From: Sphingomonas sp. | GTDB lineage: Bacteria > Pseudomonadota > Alphaproteobacteria > Sphingomonadales > Sphingomonadaceae | Length of the DNA stretch: 64,000 nucleotides | Assembly (NCBI RefSeq): GCF_017304615.1 | Contig: NZ_JAFKLZ010000001.1 | Location: 620,001 to 684,000 of the forward strand | Reading direction: 5' to 3' | Shown here: positions 1 to 9,423 of the stretch, piece by piece | Numbering within the stretch: the stretch's first letter is position 1 | Layout: every line of letters begins with the position of its first letter | Translations under genes and position numbers: made by a program | Notes under the pieces: model-generated | The model's database searches: none | The model's input: only the letters and a program-made list of their open reading frames with translations | What the model was told of the DNA's origin: nothing

Positions 1-1
1 G

Positions 2-295
2 CTGGCGGTTGCGATCGTCGGCCTTGCCACAGCGGCCCACCAGGCGTTTTCCGCCAATCTCTACACGATCCCGTCGGACATGTTCCCGCGCGCCGCCGTG
101 GGATCAGTGGTCGGGATCGGTGGCACGCTCGGCGCGGTCGGCGGGATCTTCATGGCGCAGTTCACGGGCTATGTGCTGCAACAGACGCACAGCTACACCC
201 TGATCTTCGCAGTGGCCGGCTGCGTCTATCTGATTGCGGTGACCGTCGTGCACTTGCTCAGCCCCCGGCTGGCGCGTATCGACCTGCACGAATAG
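2..295 (+). CDS. MFS transporter, C-terminal part (ExuT/ACS-like)
   Basis: This is the last 97 codons of a major facilitator transporter; the 5' part lies outside the window. The visible protein includes the stretch AAHQAFSANLYTIPSDMFPR followed by VGSVVGIGGTLGAVGG, which is typical of the anion:cation symporter branch that includes hexuronate (ExuT) and glucarate transporters. Two membrane helices can be seen, the second ending near LLSPRL before a short cytoplasmic tail. The substrate cannot be read from this fragment. Sugar-acid transport is an inference from the family. The gene converges on dctD, with 42 bases between the stops and no obvious terminator. Confidence 0.8.
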   Translation: MAVAIVGLATAAHQAFSANLYTIPSDMFPRAAVGSVVGIGGTLGAVGGIFMAQFTGYVLQQTHSYTLIFAVAGCVYLIAVTVVHLLSPRLARIDLHE

Positions 296-337
296 TCTGA
301 TCACGCCTCACCCCGCTACGTCCGGTCAACAAGGCCG

Positions 338-1654
338 TTATTTGAAATCGCCGGGCGAAATGCCGAAGCGTTTCATCTTGTCGTACAGCGTCTTTCGCGG
401 AAGGCCGAGCGTGGCGAGGACGGGGGCGACGCGACCTCGGCTCGACGTCAGTGCGGCGCGGATTTCGCCGGCCTCATAGTCCGCAACGCGCGCGGCGAGC
501 GGTTTGGCGAGAGCGTCCGGTCCGGCGGTCCACGTCCCCAGGACCGCTTCAGTCGCGGCGTTGCGCAGTTCCCGGACATTGCCGGGCCAGTCGTGATGAC
601 GCAGGCGGCTTTGCGTCGCCGCGTCGATGCGCCAATCCTGACGGCCGAACAGCCGTGCCGCTTCGCCGGCGAATGTCGCGAACAACGCCACCACATCGTC
701 GCCGCGCTCGCGTAGCGGCGGCACGCGGATACGAGCGGTGTGGAGACGATAGAGCAGGTCGGCGCGAAAGCTACCTGCCTTGACCGCTTCGGCCAGGTCG
801 ATCTTGCTGGTCGCCACCACGCGCAGATCGACCGCGTGCGGCCGCTCCGCGCCGATCGGGTGGACCTCGCGCTCCTCGAGCACGCGCAGCAGTCGGGCCT
901 GCATGGTGAGCGGCATGCTGTCGATTTCGTCGAGCAGCAGGGTGCCACCGCTCGAGCTGGCGATGTGGCCGGTGCGCGACAATCGTGTTTGGGGCACGCT
1001 GTCCGCCGCGTGACCGAACAGTTCGATCTCGGCGAGGCCTTCCGGCAGCGCGCCGCAATTGACCGCGATCAACGGCCGGGCGCGACGCGGGCCTTCTCGG
1101 TGCAGCATGGTCGCGACCAGCTCCTTGCCGGTCCCGGTCTCACCCTCGACCAGTACGTCGATGTCGGCCACGGCGAGCTGCCGGATGACCTGGCGCAACC
1201 GCTGCATCGGCGGGCTGTCGCCAATCAGCGGCTCGCTCGCGGCGGGCGCGTCGGCGAGTGCGCGGAGATGGCGATTGTCCATTACCAGCGCGCGGTGCGC
1301 GAGCGAACGGCGGACGGCGGCGATCAGATGGTCGGTCGCGAAGGGCTTGGTCAGGAAGTCGGCCGCACCGTCACGCATCGCCCGCACCGCCATCGCGATG
1401 TCGCCATGCCCGGTGATCAGGACGACCGGGATTTCGGGGTCGATCAAGCGCACCGCCGCCAGCAGTTCGAGCCCGTCCATGTGCGGCATGCGGATGTCGG
1501 TGACGACGATGCCAGCAAAATCCTGACTGATCGCGGCGGCGTCATCCGCGCGGGCGAAGGCGCGAACGTCGAACCCTGCTAGTTCGAGCGCCTGGGTCGT
1601 CGCCAGCCGCAGCTGATCGTCATCCTCGACGAAGATCACCGGGGCCAGGGTCAT
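338..1654 (-). CDS. dctD: DctD-like NtrC-family response regulator lacking the GAFTGA loop
   Basis: Predicted response regulator of C4-dicarboxylate uptake, 438 aa. An N-terminal receiver (1-120) has acidic residues E10-D12, phospho-acceptor D53 and K103. The AAA+ domain (about 143-375) has Walker A GETGTGKE (171-178), Walker B LLLDEID (239-245) and arginine residues in FRADLLYRL (296-304). A Fis-type helix-turn-helix closes the protein ([10 protein letters not shown] to [12 protein letters not shown]). In the sigma-54 contact loop, where the family has GAFTGA, this protein reads AADSVPQTR (216-224). Family knowledge: GAFTGA is needed to remodel sigma-54 holoenzyme, so this protein may act with sigma-70 or only bind DNA. 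It overlaps dctB by 4 bases and converges on the MFS gene. Function as DctD is inferred from dctB and dctA beside it. Confidence 0.88.
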   Translation of the reverse strand: MTLAPVIFVEDDDQLRLATTQALELAGFDVRAFARADDAAAISQDFAGIVVTDIRMPHMDGLELLAAVRLIDPEIPVVLITGHGDIAMAVRAMRDGAADFLTKPFATDHLIAAVRRSLAHRALVMDNRHLRALADAPAASEPLIGDSPPMQRLRQVIRQLAVADIDVLVEGETGTGKELVATMLHREGPRRARPLIAVNCGALPEGLAEIELFGHAADSVPQTRLSRTGHIASSSGGTLLLDEIDSMPLTMQARLLRVLEEREVHPIGAERPHAVDLRVVATSKIDLAEAVKAGSFRADLLYRLHTARIRVPPLRERGDDVVALFATFAGEAARLFGRQDWRIDAATQSRLRHHDWPGNVRELRNAATEAVLGTWTAGPDALAKPLAARVADYEAGEIRAALTSSRGRVAPVLATLGLPRKTLYDKMKRFGISPGDFK

Positions 1655-3423
1655 GCAGCCCTCAGCGTGGCGACAAACGTCCCACCGACGCCACCAGCAA
1701 CATGGGCGATGTCACCCCCGAACTCGCGCGCGATGTCGCGGGCGATGGCGAGGCCCAACCCCAGTCCTTCGGGCTTGCCGGAGGAGAACGGTGTGAACAA
1801 CGTCGCGGCGATTGCGGGGTCCAGGCCGGGGCCGTTGTCGGCGACCGACAGCGTAATGGCATCTCCGTCGCCGGCGGCGGTGATTGTCACGCGACCGCCG
1901 CGCCGGTCGGCGACTGCTTCGATGGCGTTCTGGACCAGGTTGATGACGACCTGTTCGAGCCGAGTCCGGTCGCCGACCAGTACGACACCGCGCAGGGCGT
2001 TCGTCAGCTCGACGCTGACGACATCGCGCGCGCGCTCGCCCAGCAACAGCATGGTGCCGTCGATTACCGAACCCAGCGTCGCCTCGCCGCCGGCGCCCAC
2101 GCGCCGTCGCGCGAAGGCGCGCAACTCGCCCGTGATCGTGCCGATCCGGGCGGTCAGTTCGACGATCCGCGCCAGGTTGTCGCGCGCCTTCTCCGGCGCT
2201 GCGCGATCGATCAGCGTCGCGCCGTTTTCGGCGAAGGTGCGGATCGCGGCGACCGGCTGGTTGATCTCATGCGCGACCCCTGCGGTGATCTGGCCGAGCG
2301 AGGCGAGACGATTGGCCTGGGCCAGTTCCTCGCGCGCTTCGCGGTATCGGCGGTCGGCTTCGACGCGTTCGTTGGATTGGACCACCAGTCGCGCGTTCGC
2401 GTCGCTGAGTTCGGCGGTACGACGCTTGACCTCCTCCTCCAGCGCCTCCCGCGCCGCCGCCTGGAGTCGCCGCGTTTCGGCCGAGCGGATCAGCAGGCCG
2501 GCGACGATCGCGGCGACCAGCAACAGGCCCAGCCCGACGATCAGGGCCTGGCTGCGCGCGGCGGCGAGGGGCGGATCGAGCGGAGAAAGATGGAGCAGCC
2601 GCCCCCCGGCAAGCGCGGCGGGTTCGACCGCGACACGATACCGAGTCTTGCCGCCAACGACCGCTTGAGGGCCGTCGAGCGATAGCGGCGCGGGCAACGG
2701 AGGATTGCCGCCGAACTGGAGCGTCTGACGCAAGGCAGTGAGCGTCGCGGCGTCGATTGGCGCGATCGCGAGGAACCGCCATGAGGGCGCGCTCGTCACC
2801 AGTACGACGCCGTGCGCATCGACGACGAAGCTCATCCCCGGGGTCCGCGCCCAAGCCGCTTCGACGCCGTCGAACTCGACCTTCACGACGACGACGCCAA
2901 GCGCCCTTCCGTCGCGGTCGATCCGCCGTGCGAGATAGAGGCCGGGCCGTCCGCTGACGGTGCCCAAGGCGAAGAATTCGGACGCGCCCTTCACCATCGC
3001 GTCGCGGAAATAGGGGCGGAAGCCGTAATTCTGGCCGACGAAGCTGGCTGGCGTGTTCCAGTTGCTCGCCGCGCGCGTCGTGCCGGACGCATCGACGACG
3101 TAAATCGCGGCGGCGTCGGTGCGCCGGGCGAGCTGTTCGAGCGTGCGGTCGAGCCGGTCGCGCGCAGCCTCGCTGCGGTCGCCGAGCGTTGCGGCGGCGT
3201 CGGGATATTCGGCGAGCACGACGGGGAGGAGCCGGAATTTCTGCAACTCGCTCGTCAGCAAAGCGACGTGCGTGCGAGCAGCCTGTGCGGCGGCGGCGTC
3301 AGCGGCGGCGTTGGCTTGCCTCAGCGACCAGCGCAGACCCGCCCAGCCGAGCGCGGTGACCAGCACGATCAGTACTACACCAGCAGCTAGTGCGCGGCGC
3401 CCGGACCTGGCGGAAATCCGCAC
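1651..3423 (-). CDS. dctB: DctB-like C4-dicarboxylate sensor histidine kinase
   Basis: Membrane sensor kinase of 590 aa, partner of the downstream response regulator. One membrane helix lies at about 11-31 and a second at about 293-313; the roughly 260-residue periplasmic part between them fits the double-Cache sensor of DctB (YIYVVD-like and RPYFRDA motifs near 107-142). A coiled linker (about 317-375) leads to the dimerisation helix with phospho-acceptor H385 in AGVAHEINQP. The catalytic domain has the N box (NLVQNAIEA), G1 (DNGPGLD) and G2 (GLGLAIARD) boxes. Start is GTG at 3423; a palindromic site overlaps this start. The 4-base overlap with dctD indicates translational coupling. Dicarboxylate sensing is inferred from family and position next to dctA. 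Confidence 0.9.
   Translation of the reverse strand: MRISARSGRRALAAGVVLIVLVTALGWAGLRWSLRQANAAADAAAAQAARTHVALLTSELQKFRLLPVVLAEYPDAAATLGDRSEAARDRLDRTLEQLARRTDAAAIYVVDASGTTRAASNWNTPASFVGQNYGFRPYFRDAMVKGASEFFALGTVSGRPGLYLARRIDRDGRALGVVVVKVEFDGVEAAWARTPGMSFVVDAHGVVLVTSAPSWRFLAIAPIDAATLTALRQTLQFGGNPPLPAPLSLDGPQAVVGGKTRYRVAVEPAALAGGRLLHLSPLDPPLAAARSQALIVGLGLLLVAAIVAGLLIRSAETRRLQAAAREALEEEVKRRTAELSDANARLVVQSNERVEADRRYREAREELAQANRLASLGQITAGVAHEINQPVAAIRTFAENGATLIDRAAPEKARDNLARIVELTARIGTITGELRAFARRRVGAGGEATLGSVIDGTMLLLGERARDVVSVELTNALRGVVLVGDRTRLEQVVINLVQNAIEAVADRRGGRVTITAAGDGDAITLSVADNGPGLDPAIAATLFTPFSSGKPEGLGLGLAIARDIAREFGGDIAHVAGGVGGTFVATLRAA
3408..3423. promoter_or_regulatory. palindromic operator candidate, site 1
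   Basis: TGGCGGAAATCCGCAC, a slightly imperfect copy of the palindrome at 3439-3454. It overlaps the GTG start of dctB. The two site centres are 31 bp apart, close to three helical turns. DctD binding is an inference from position. Confidence 0.45.
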
Positions 3424-3438
3424 TATCCGACGAAGAAT

Positions 3439-3454
3439 GTGCGGAAATCCGCAC
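3439..3454. promoter_or_regulatory. palindromic operator candidate, site 2
   Basis: GTGCGGAAATCCGCAC, a perfect 7-bp inverted repeat around an AA centre, in the dctB-dctA divergent region. It lies about 165 bp upstream of the dctA start, where enhancer sites of NtrC-family activators usually sit. Binding by DctD is inferred. Confidence 0.55.
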
Positions 3455-3540
3455 GTTCCAATTCGTGTGGTCGACCGCGGTCGTCAAAAATAAACATGTA
3501 AATCAATAATCTATCGTCCAATCGCCGAGCACTGGCCGGC

Positions 3541-3556
3541 CGGCGCCGCCGCTGCA
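3541..3556 (+). promoter_or_regulatory. weak sigma-54-like -24/-12 element
   Basis: CGGCGCCGCCGCTGCA keeps the GG-N10-GC spacing and a TGCA -12 end, but lacks the TGGCAC -24 consensus. In GC-rich DNA this can occur by chance, and the adjacent activator lacks GAFTGA. Kept only as a low-confidence possibility. Confidence 0.18.
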
Positions 3557-3617
3557 ACAATGCACGGCCAAGGCCCGGTGACAAGGGCCGGTCGTACCAC
3601 GGCGGCAGAGAGGAAGT

Positions 3618-4955
3618 ATGAAGGTCCAGTCCATCGACATGACGCCGCCGTCGCGCGTGCCGTTTTATCGCCACCTCTATGCGCAGGTGCTGGCGGCGAT
3701 CGTGCTCGGCGTTCTGCTCGGTCATTTCTGGCCGCACGCCGGCGAAGCGCTAAAACCGCTCGGCGACGGGTTCATCAAGCTGGTCAAGATGATCATCGCG
3801 CCGGTCATCTTTCTCAGCGTCGTCGGCGGCATCGCGGGGATGCGCGAGCTCGGTTCGGTCGGGCGTGTCGCGATCAAGGCGTTCGCCTATTTTCTGATCT
3901 TCTCGACGCTCGCGCTGATCGTCGGGCTGGTCGTCGCCAATGTCGTCCAGCCGGGCGCGGGGATGAACGTGAACCCCGCGACGCTCGATACCAAGGCGGT
4001 GGCGGGCTACGCGCACGATGCAGGCGAAACCACCGTCACCGGCTTCCTGATGGCGATCATCCCGACGACGATGCTGTCGGCGCTGACGGATGGCTCGATC
4101 CTGCAGACCCTGTTCGTCGCGATCCTGTTCGGGATTTCGCTGTCGCTGGTCGGACGGCCCGCTGAGCCGGTGCTCGAGCTCGTCGAGCGGCTGAGCCTCG
4201 TCGTGTTCAAGCTGGTCGGCATCCTGATGAAGGCCGCCCCGATCGGCGCGTTCGGGGCGATCGCGTTCACCATCGGCAAATATGGTGTCGGCAGCCTGGT
4301 CAATCTCGGCGCGCTGGTCGCGACCTTCTACCTGACGTCGTTGCTGTTCGTGTTCGTCGTGCTCGGCGCGGTCGCGCGGGCGCACGGTTTCTCGATCGTC
4401 AAGCTGCTCGCCTATCTCAAGGCCGAACTGCTGCTGGTCCTTGGCACGTCATCGTCGGAAGCCGCGCTGCCCAACATGATGGTCAAGCTCGAAGCCGCCG
4501 GGTGCGATCGCGGTGTCGTCGGCCTCGTCGTGCCGACGGGCTATTCGTTCAACCTCGACGGCACCAACATCTACATGACGCTGGCGGCGCTGTTCATCGC
4601 GCAGGCGACCGGCGTCCATTTGTCGTGGGGCGACCAGCTGCTGCTGATGGGCGTCGCGATGCTGAGTTCGAAGGGCGCGGCCGGCGTGACCGGCGCGGGG
4701 TTCGTGACGCTCGCCGCGACGCTATCGATCGTGCCATCGGTCCCGGTCGCGGGCATGGCGCTGATCCTCGGCATCGACCGCTTCATGAGCGAGTGCCGCA
4801 GCCTGACCAATTTCGTGGGCAACGCCGTCGCGACGATCGTCGTCGCGCGCTGGGAGGGCAAGCTCGACCGCGGCATGCTCGACCGCGCGCTGACCCAGCG
4901 ACCAACAATCGAGGACAATCTGGAGGCGGCCGTAGAGCCGCAGATCATCGCATAA
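3618..4955 (+). CDS. dctA: DctA C4-dicarboxylate:cation symporter
   Basis: Inner-membrane symporter of 445 aa for succinate, fumarate and malate, of the glutamate/aspartate (DAACS) family. Signature stretches are visible: [11 protein letters not shown] near the start, the re-entrant serine-rich loop [13 protein letters not shown], and [22 protein letters not shown] with the substrate-binding NxDGT motif, followed by [15 protein letters not shown]. Length is usual for DctA. The start ATG has a good AGAGGAAG ribosome site 5 bases upstream. It is divergent from dctB and is followed after 20 bases by a TonB-dependent receptor, so the two are probably one transcript. Regulation by DctBD through the palindromes upstream is likely but inferred. 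Confidence 0.96.
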   Translation: MKVQSIDMTPPSRVPFYRHLYAQVLAAIVLGVLLGHFWPHAGEALKPLGDGFIKLVKMIIAPVIFLSVVGGIAGMRELGSVGRVAIKAFAYFLIFSTLALIVGLVVANVVQPGAGMNVNPATLDTKAVAGYAHDAGETTVTGFLMAIIPTTMLSALTDGSILQTLFVAILFGISLSLVGRPAEPVLELVERLSLVVFKLVGILMKAAPIGAFGAIAFTIGKYGVGSLVNLGALVATFYLTSLLFVFVVLGAVARAHGFSIVKLLAYLKAELLLVLGTSSSEAALPNMMVKLEAAGCDRGVVGLVVPTGYSFNLDGTNIYMTLAALFIAQATGVHLSWGDQLLLMGVAMLSSKGAAGVTGAGFVTLAATLSIVPSVPVAGMALILGIDRFMSECRSLTNFVGNAVATIVVARWEGKLDRGMLDRALTQRPTIEDNLEAAVEPQIIA

Positions 4956-4975
4956 CGAGAACGGGGAGAGGAACT

Positions 4976-7900
4976 ATGAACCGATCGATCAAGCTGGCGC
5001 TGGCCGCTTCCACCGCGCTCGGCGCGCTCGTGCTGGGGATGCCGTCGTTCGCGCAGGATGCGCCCGCGCCGCAGGACCAGACGAGCAACGTCCCCGGTCT
5101 CGACCAGGCGCAGGACGCCAGTGGCCAGCCGCAAGCGCCCGAAAAGGACATCGTCATCGTCGGCTCGCAGATCAAAGGCGCGAGCACGACCGCGGCGCTG
5201 CCGGTGACGGTGGTCGGCCGCGACCAGATCGACGCGGCGGGCGCGGCGTCGGGCGACGATCTGTTCCGCTCGATCCCGCAAGCCGGCGACGTCACGTTCA
5301 ACGAAAGCAACAACCCGCAGACCAGCAACGCGGCGCGCGGCGACGTCAGTTCGATCAATCTGCGCAACCTCGGCCTTGGCAACACGCTCGTGCTGCTCAA
5401 CGGCCGGCGCCTCGTCCAACACCCGACCAGCCAGGCGGGCGAGGGCAACGTGCCGGTGCTCAGCTTCAACGCCAATTCGCTTCCGGTCGCGGGTCTCGAC
5501 CGAGTCGAAGTGCTGCGTGACGGCGCGGCGGCGATCTATGGGTCTGACGCGGTTGCGGGCGTGGTCAACACCGTGACTCGGACCGATCTGGACGGCGGTC
5601 GGCTCGACTTCCGCTTCGGCTTCCCGTCGAGCACGTCGCGCCGCGATTACGAGGTGACCGGCACGCTCGGCAAGAATTTCGCCGGCGGGCGCGGTAACAT
5701 CTCGATCTACGCCGACTATACGCGCCGCACGGCGCAACTGGCGGAGGATCAACCCTATACCGCCACCGACAATCTGCTGTCCTTCTTCGCCAACGACCCC
5801 GCCTTTGCCGGCAACCTGACCGCCGATGGCCGCGCGACGCAATCGCCCTGGGCGAACCTGGCGGTTGTCGGCGGCCCGGGCACGATCCGCCGCAGCCCGG
5901 GCAACCAGGCGCTCACCTCATCGGCCGGTGCGTTCCACACGCAATCGATCCTCAACCCGGGCTGTCTCGTCACGATCAACGCCGACACGTGCCTGGGCAG
6001 CGGCACGCGTTCGACCGCGACGACGTTGCGGTCCGAACGGTTCGACACGCGGCCGGGCACTACCGTGACCCCCGCGATCAACCGCTACAACACCTTCCTG
6101 GCGGCGCATTACGACCTGTCGGATCGAGTCACGGTGTACACCGAACTCGGCTACTATCGCGCCGACACGACGCGCATCCAGCCGCCGACGATCAACCTGA
6201 ACGCGATCACCATTCCGGCGTCGAACTATTGGAACCCGTTCGGCCCGGTTACCTTCGCCAACGGCCAGGCCAACCCCAACCGCATCCCCAACCTGACCAA
6301 CGTGCCCGCCGCCGGCCTGCCGGTGACGCTCAGCACCTATCGCTTCCTCGACGCCGGGTATCAGGTGGTGAAGACGGTCAACTGGCAGGACCGCTTCCTG
6401 ATCGGCGCCAAGGGCAAGATCGGCGGGTTCGATTTCGACAGCGCGATCCTCTATTCGGAGGCGCAGGCGGTCGACAATTCGCCAGCGATCGACATGACCA
6501 AGCTGCAGGCGAACCTGGGGCTGTCGACGCCCGACGCCTATAATCCGTTCAGCGGCGGCTGCTCGGCGACGCCCAGCCTGGGCGATTGCTCCCCGGCCAG
6601 CGCGGCGACGATCAATTCGTTCACCGTCAATTTGCGCCGCAAGTCGAAGACGACGCTCGGCCTCGCCGACTTCAAGCTGTCCAAGGCGGATCTGCTCAGG
6701 CTGCCCGGTGGCGACCTCGGTATCGCGCTCGGCGTCGAGGGGCGGCGCGAGACGCAGATGGATGACCGCGACCCCAATCTCGACGGCACCAGGACCTTCA
6801 CCGACAGCGTCACCGGTGCGACCAACCAGTCGAACATCGCTTCGGTCAGCCCGACGTTCGACACGCGCGGCAACCGCACCGTCTTCTCGGCGTTCGGCGA
6901 ACTTGCGGTTCCGGTCATCTCGCCCGAGATGAAGGTACCGCTGATCCGCCGGCTCGATGTCCAGTTGGCGGGGCGTTACGAGCATTACAGCGACTTCGGG
7001 TCGGTCGCGAAGCCGAAGGTCGCGGCGGCGTGGGACCTGGTCGACGGCATCCGCCTGCGTGGGTCGTGGTCGCAGGGGTTCCGCGCGCCGAACCTCGAAC
7101 AGCTCAACGCGGTCGCTTTCTCGCGCCTCAACACCAACACGGCGGCCAATACCGATTACTATCGGTGCGAAGCGGACGTGCGCGCCGGACGGCTCGCCGC
7201 CAATGCCTTCCCGGCCTGCACGCGCCAGATCGGCTATTCGATCGCGGTCAGCGGCAACCCCGACCTGAAGCCGGAAAAGAGCACCAACTGGACCGCCGGC
7301 ATCGTACTCGAGCCCAAATTCATCCCGCGCAAATACGGCAAGCTGACGTTCACCGCCGATTACTGGTCGATCAAGCAGACCGGGATCGTCGGCCAGTTCG
7401 GGCCGCAGAACGCGCTGGTGCTCGACTATCTCCTGCGCTTGCAAGGATCGAGCAACCCCAACGTGGTTCGCGCGCCGGTGACATCCGATGACCAGCTGGT
7501 CTTCAACGGCAGCGGCCTGGCGACGGCGGGGGCCGTCACGCTGATCAAGGACCAGTTCGTCAATTTGCTGCCGCAGACGGTGCGCGGCTATGACTTGTCG
7601 CTGATCTACACCATCAAGACCGACATCGGCCGCTTCAACCTCAACGTGAACGTCGCGCGCCTCACCAAATATTCCCGCACGACGCCGCCGGCGGTGCAGG
7701 CGCTGTTCGACGCGCGGGCGGCCGGGACGATCAACGCCGCGACGCCGCTGACCGATCCCCGCAGCCTGCTTCAGGTCAATGGCAAACCCAAATGGCGCTG
7801 GTCGGGATCGCTGACGTGGAGCCTGAAGGGGTTCACGCTGGGCGGCTATGCCAATTATATCGGTACGGTCTATGACACGGCGTTCCTCGACGCGAACGGT

Positions 7901-8107
7901 AATCCATTCGTCGTCGATGGTCAGACCCAGTTCAATCTTTACGCGCAATATCGCGTCAGGACCGGCGCGCTCGACGGGCTCAGCTTGCGAGTCGGCGCAC
8001 GCAACATCTTCGACAAACAGCCGCCGGTCATCGACTCGGGCTATCTTGGCTCGCTCTATGTGCCGTATGGGCGATATTGGTACACGCAGATCGGGTTCAA
8101 ATTCTGA
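4976..8107 (+). CDS. TonB-dependent outer-membrane receptor
   Basis: Outer-membrane transporter of 1043 aa. The chosen ATG follows a GGGGAGAGG site and gives a signal peptide (MNRSIKLALAAST to PSFAQD). Next comes a TonB-box-like KDIVIVGS, then a plug domain with the typical LRNLGLGNTLVLLNGRR and VEVLRDGAAAIYGSDA motifs, and a long beta-barrel with RLRGSWSQGFRAPN and the closing GRYWYTQIGFKF ending in phenylalanine. The same frame is open far upstream into dctA, but that extension is a shadow. Substrate is unknown. Its place between dctA and a secreted SGNH hydrolase suggests uptake of an ester-linked or organic-acid-bearing compound; this is inference only. Confidence 0.95.
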   Translation: MNRSIKLALAASTALGALVLGMPSFAQDAPAPQDQTSNVPGLDQAQDASGQPQAPEKDIVIVGSQIKGASTTAALPVTVVGRDQIDAAGAASGDDLFRSIPQAGDVTFNESNNPQTSNAARGDVSSINLRNLGLGNTLVLLNGRRLVQHPTSQAGEGNVPVLSFNANSLPVAGLDRVEVLRDGAAAIYGSDAVAGVVNTVTRTDLDGGRLDFRFGFPSSTSRRDYEVTGTLGKNFAGGRGNISIYADYTRRTAQLAEDQPYTATDNLLSFFANDPAFAGNLTADGRATQSPWANLAVVGGPGTIRRSPGNQALTSSAGAFHTQSILNPGCLVTINADTCLGSGTRSTATTLRSERFDTRPGTTVTPAINRYNTFLAAHYDLSDRVTVYTELGYYRADTTRIQPPTINLNAITIPASNYWNPFGPVTFANGQANPNRIPNLTNVPAAGLPVTLSTYRFLDAGYQVVKTVNWQDRFLIGAKGKIGGFDFDSAILYSEAQAVDNSPAIDMTKLQANLGLSTPDAYNPFSGGCSATPSLGDCSPASAATINSFTVNLRRKSKTTLGLADFKLSKADLLRLPGGDLGIALGVEGRRETQMDDRDPNLDGTRTFTDSVTGATNQSNIASVSPTFDTRGNRTVFSAFGELAVPVISPEMKVPLIRRLDVQLAGRYEHYSDFGSVAKPKVAAAWDLVDGIRLRGSWSQGFRAPNLEQLNAVAFSRLNTNTAANTDYYRCEADVRAGRLAANAFPACTRQIGYSIAVSGNPDLKPEKSTNWTAGIVLEPKFIPRKYGKLTFTADYWSIKQTGIVGQFGPQNALVLDYLLRLQGSSNPNVVRAPVTSDDQLVFNGSGLATAGAVTLIKDQFVNLLPQTVRGYDLSLIYTIKTDIGRFNLNVNVARLTKYSRTTPPAVQALFDARAAGTINAATPLTDPRSLLQVNGKPKWRWSGSLTWSLKGFTLGGYANYIGTVYDTAFLDANGNPFVVDGQTQFNLYAQYRVRTGALDGLSLRVGARNIFDKQPPVIDSGYLGSLYVPYGRYWYTQIGFKF

Positions 8108-9000
8108 TGACGAAGCGACGGATCGCCCTGTTCGGCCTGTTCCTGGCCGCCGCATCGCCAGCGGCGGCACAGACCGCCGCTCCGGCGACGAGGGCCGCTG
8201 CCGCGCCGCGCACGATCCTGTTCGTCGGAAACAGCTTTACGCAAGGGGCGCATTCGGCGGTCAAGAGTTACCGCGCCGATGCGGTGACCGATCTGAACGG
8301 CGACGGCTATGGCGGCGTGCCTGCCTTGTTCAAGACGTTCACAGAGGAAACGGGACTGAACTACAGGGTCAGTCTGGAAACGCAGGGCGGCAAGACGCTT
8401 GGCTTCCACTGGACCGAGCGGCGGCGGTTGCTCGATCGGGCATGGGACGTCGTGATCCTGCAGGAACTGAGCACGCTCGACCGTGACCGGCCGGGCGACC
8501 CCACCGACTATCGCACCTATGCCCCGCAATTCGCGGCGATGTTCGCCCGCGCCAATCCGAAAGTGAACGTGCTGCTGATGGCGACCTGGGCGCGTGCCGA
8601 CCTGGTGTACCAACCTGGCAGTCCCTGGTCGGGAAAGCCGCTCGCCGGCATGACGATGGACTTGCGCCGCGCGACCGACGGCGTGCGCGCGCTGTCGCCC
8701 GTGTTCAAGGGCGTGCTGCCCGTCGGTGAGGCGTGGACTCGCGCCATCGCCGCGGGCGTCGCCGACCCCAATCCCTATGACGGCGTCGCGTTCGGACAGG
8801 TCGATCTGTGGACCTACGACCAATACCATGCGAGCATTTTTGGCTATTATCTGGAGGCGCTGGTCGTGTTCGGTCGCGTGACCGGCATCGATCCAACGCG
8901 GCTCGGCCCAAAGGAACGCGCCGCCGACGACTTGGGCATATCCCCCAAAACGGCCGCGGCGCTCCAGGCGATCGCGCGAGACCAACTGGCGGCACCCTGA
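8107..9000 (+). CDS. exported SGNH/GDSL-like hydrolase
   Basis: Predicted exported hydrolase, 297 aa. The ATG overlaps the receptor stop codon (TGATG) and gives a signal peptide ending near AAAQTAA. Block I of the SGNH fold is seen in ILFVGNSFTQG (catalytic Ser), a VVILQELSTLDRD strand follows, and the final block with Asp/His is TYDQYHASIFGYYL. The overall pattern resembles the DUF4886 group of SGNH proteins. The reaction is probably ester hydrolysis but the substrate is unknown. Translational coupling to the receptor suggests it acts on a ligand that the receptor then imports, or in the periplasm after import. Confidence 0.82.
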   Translation: MTKRRIALFGLFLAAASPAAAQTAAPATRAAAAPRTILFVGNSFTQGAHSAVKSYRADAVTDLNGDGYGGVPALFKTFTEETGLNYRVSLETQGGKTLGFHWTERRRLLDRAWDVVILQELSTLDRDRPGDPTDYRTYAPQFAAMFARANPKVNVLLMATWARADLVYQPGSPWSGKPLAGMTMDLRRATDGVRALSPVFKGVLPVGEAWTRAIAAGVADPNPYDGVAFGQVDLWTYDQYHASIFGYYLEALVVFGRVTGIDPTRLGPKERAADDLGISPKTAAALQAIARDQLAAP

Positions 9001-9001
9001 C

Positions 9002-9017
9002 TGTCGGCGCGCCGACA
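9002..9017. repeat. perfect 16-bp palindrome in a convergent gap
   Basis: TGTCGGCGCGCCGACA lies directly after the hydrolase stop and before the stop of the PhnA-like gene on the other strand. It can form a 6-bp stem with a CGCG loop. There is no T-tract, so termination is only possible, not shown. Confidence 0.4.
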
Positions 9018-9088
9018 AAGGCGCACTCGCGATCGACGTTCAAGAGCGAACGCGAAGCCGCAAACAGATCAGCGCACGATGGGCAGCA

Positions 9089-9403
9089 CTAACGCTTTCG
9101 AACGAACTCGGCGCGAAGCACCAGGCCCTTGATGCCCTCATACTTGCAATCGATCTCCTGATCGTCGCCGGTCAGCCGGATCGACTTGATCACCGTGCCG
9201 CGCTTCAGCGTCTGATTCGCGCCCTTGACGGTCAGATCCTTGATCAGCGTCACGCTGTCGCCGTCGGCGAGCAGATTGCCGACCGAATCGCGGACCTCGA
9301 CGGCGTCGGCGCCTTGCGCGCCGGCCTTGGCCGCGGACTCGGACGCGCTGATCCACTCACCGGTGGCTTCGTCATAGACATAGTCTTCATTCGTATCGGT
9401 CAT
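9089..9403 (-). CDS. PhnA/YjdM domain protein
   Basis: Small 104-aa protein matching the PhnA (YjdM) family: EDYVYDEATGEWI at the start, then VRDSVGNLLADGDSVTLIKDLTVKG and the closing DCKYEGIKGLVLRAEFVRKR. The zinc-ribbon part present in longer homologues is missing, leaving the C-terminal beta domain. Despite the historical name, the family is not known to break carbon-phosphorus bonds, and no phosphonate genes lie nearby. Role unknown. It precedes the SulP gene with 20 bases between them, on the same strand but downstream of it, so it may be the last gene of the XRE-SulP transcript. Confidence 0.88.
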   Translation of the reverse strand: MTDTNEDYVYDEATGEWISASESAAKAGAQGADAVEVRDSVGNLLADGDSVTLIKDLTVKGANQTLKRGTVIKSIRLTGDDQEIDCKYEGIKGLVLRAEFVRKR

Positions 9404-9423
9404 GATAATCCATTGCCTGAGGG

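Noticed and set aside
4502-4975. In-frame upstream extension of the receptor gene into dctA
   Set aside because: The extension is dctA in another frame; the ATG at 4976 has a ribosome site and a signal peptide.
5918-8170. A 750-codon open frame on the minus strand through the receptor gene
   Set aside because: It is the mirror of a GC-rich coding gene; composition is charged and repetitive, with no recognisable domain, while the + strand encodes a complete receptor.
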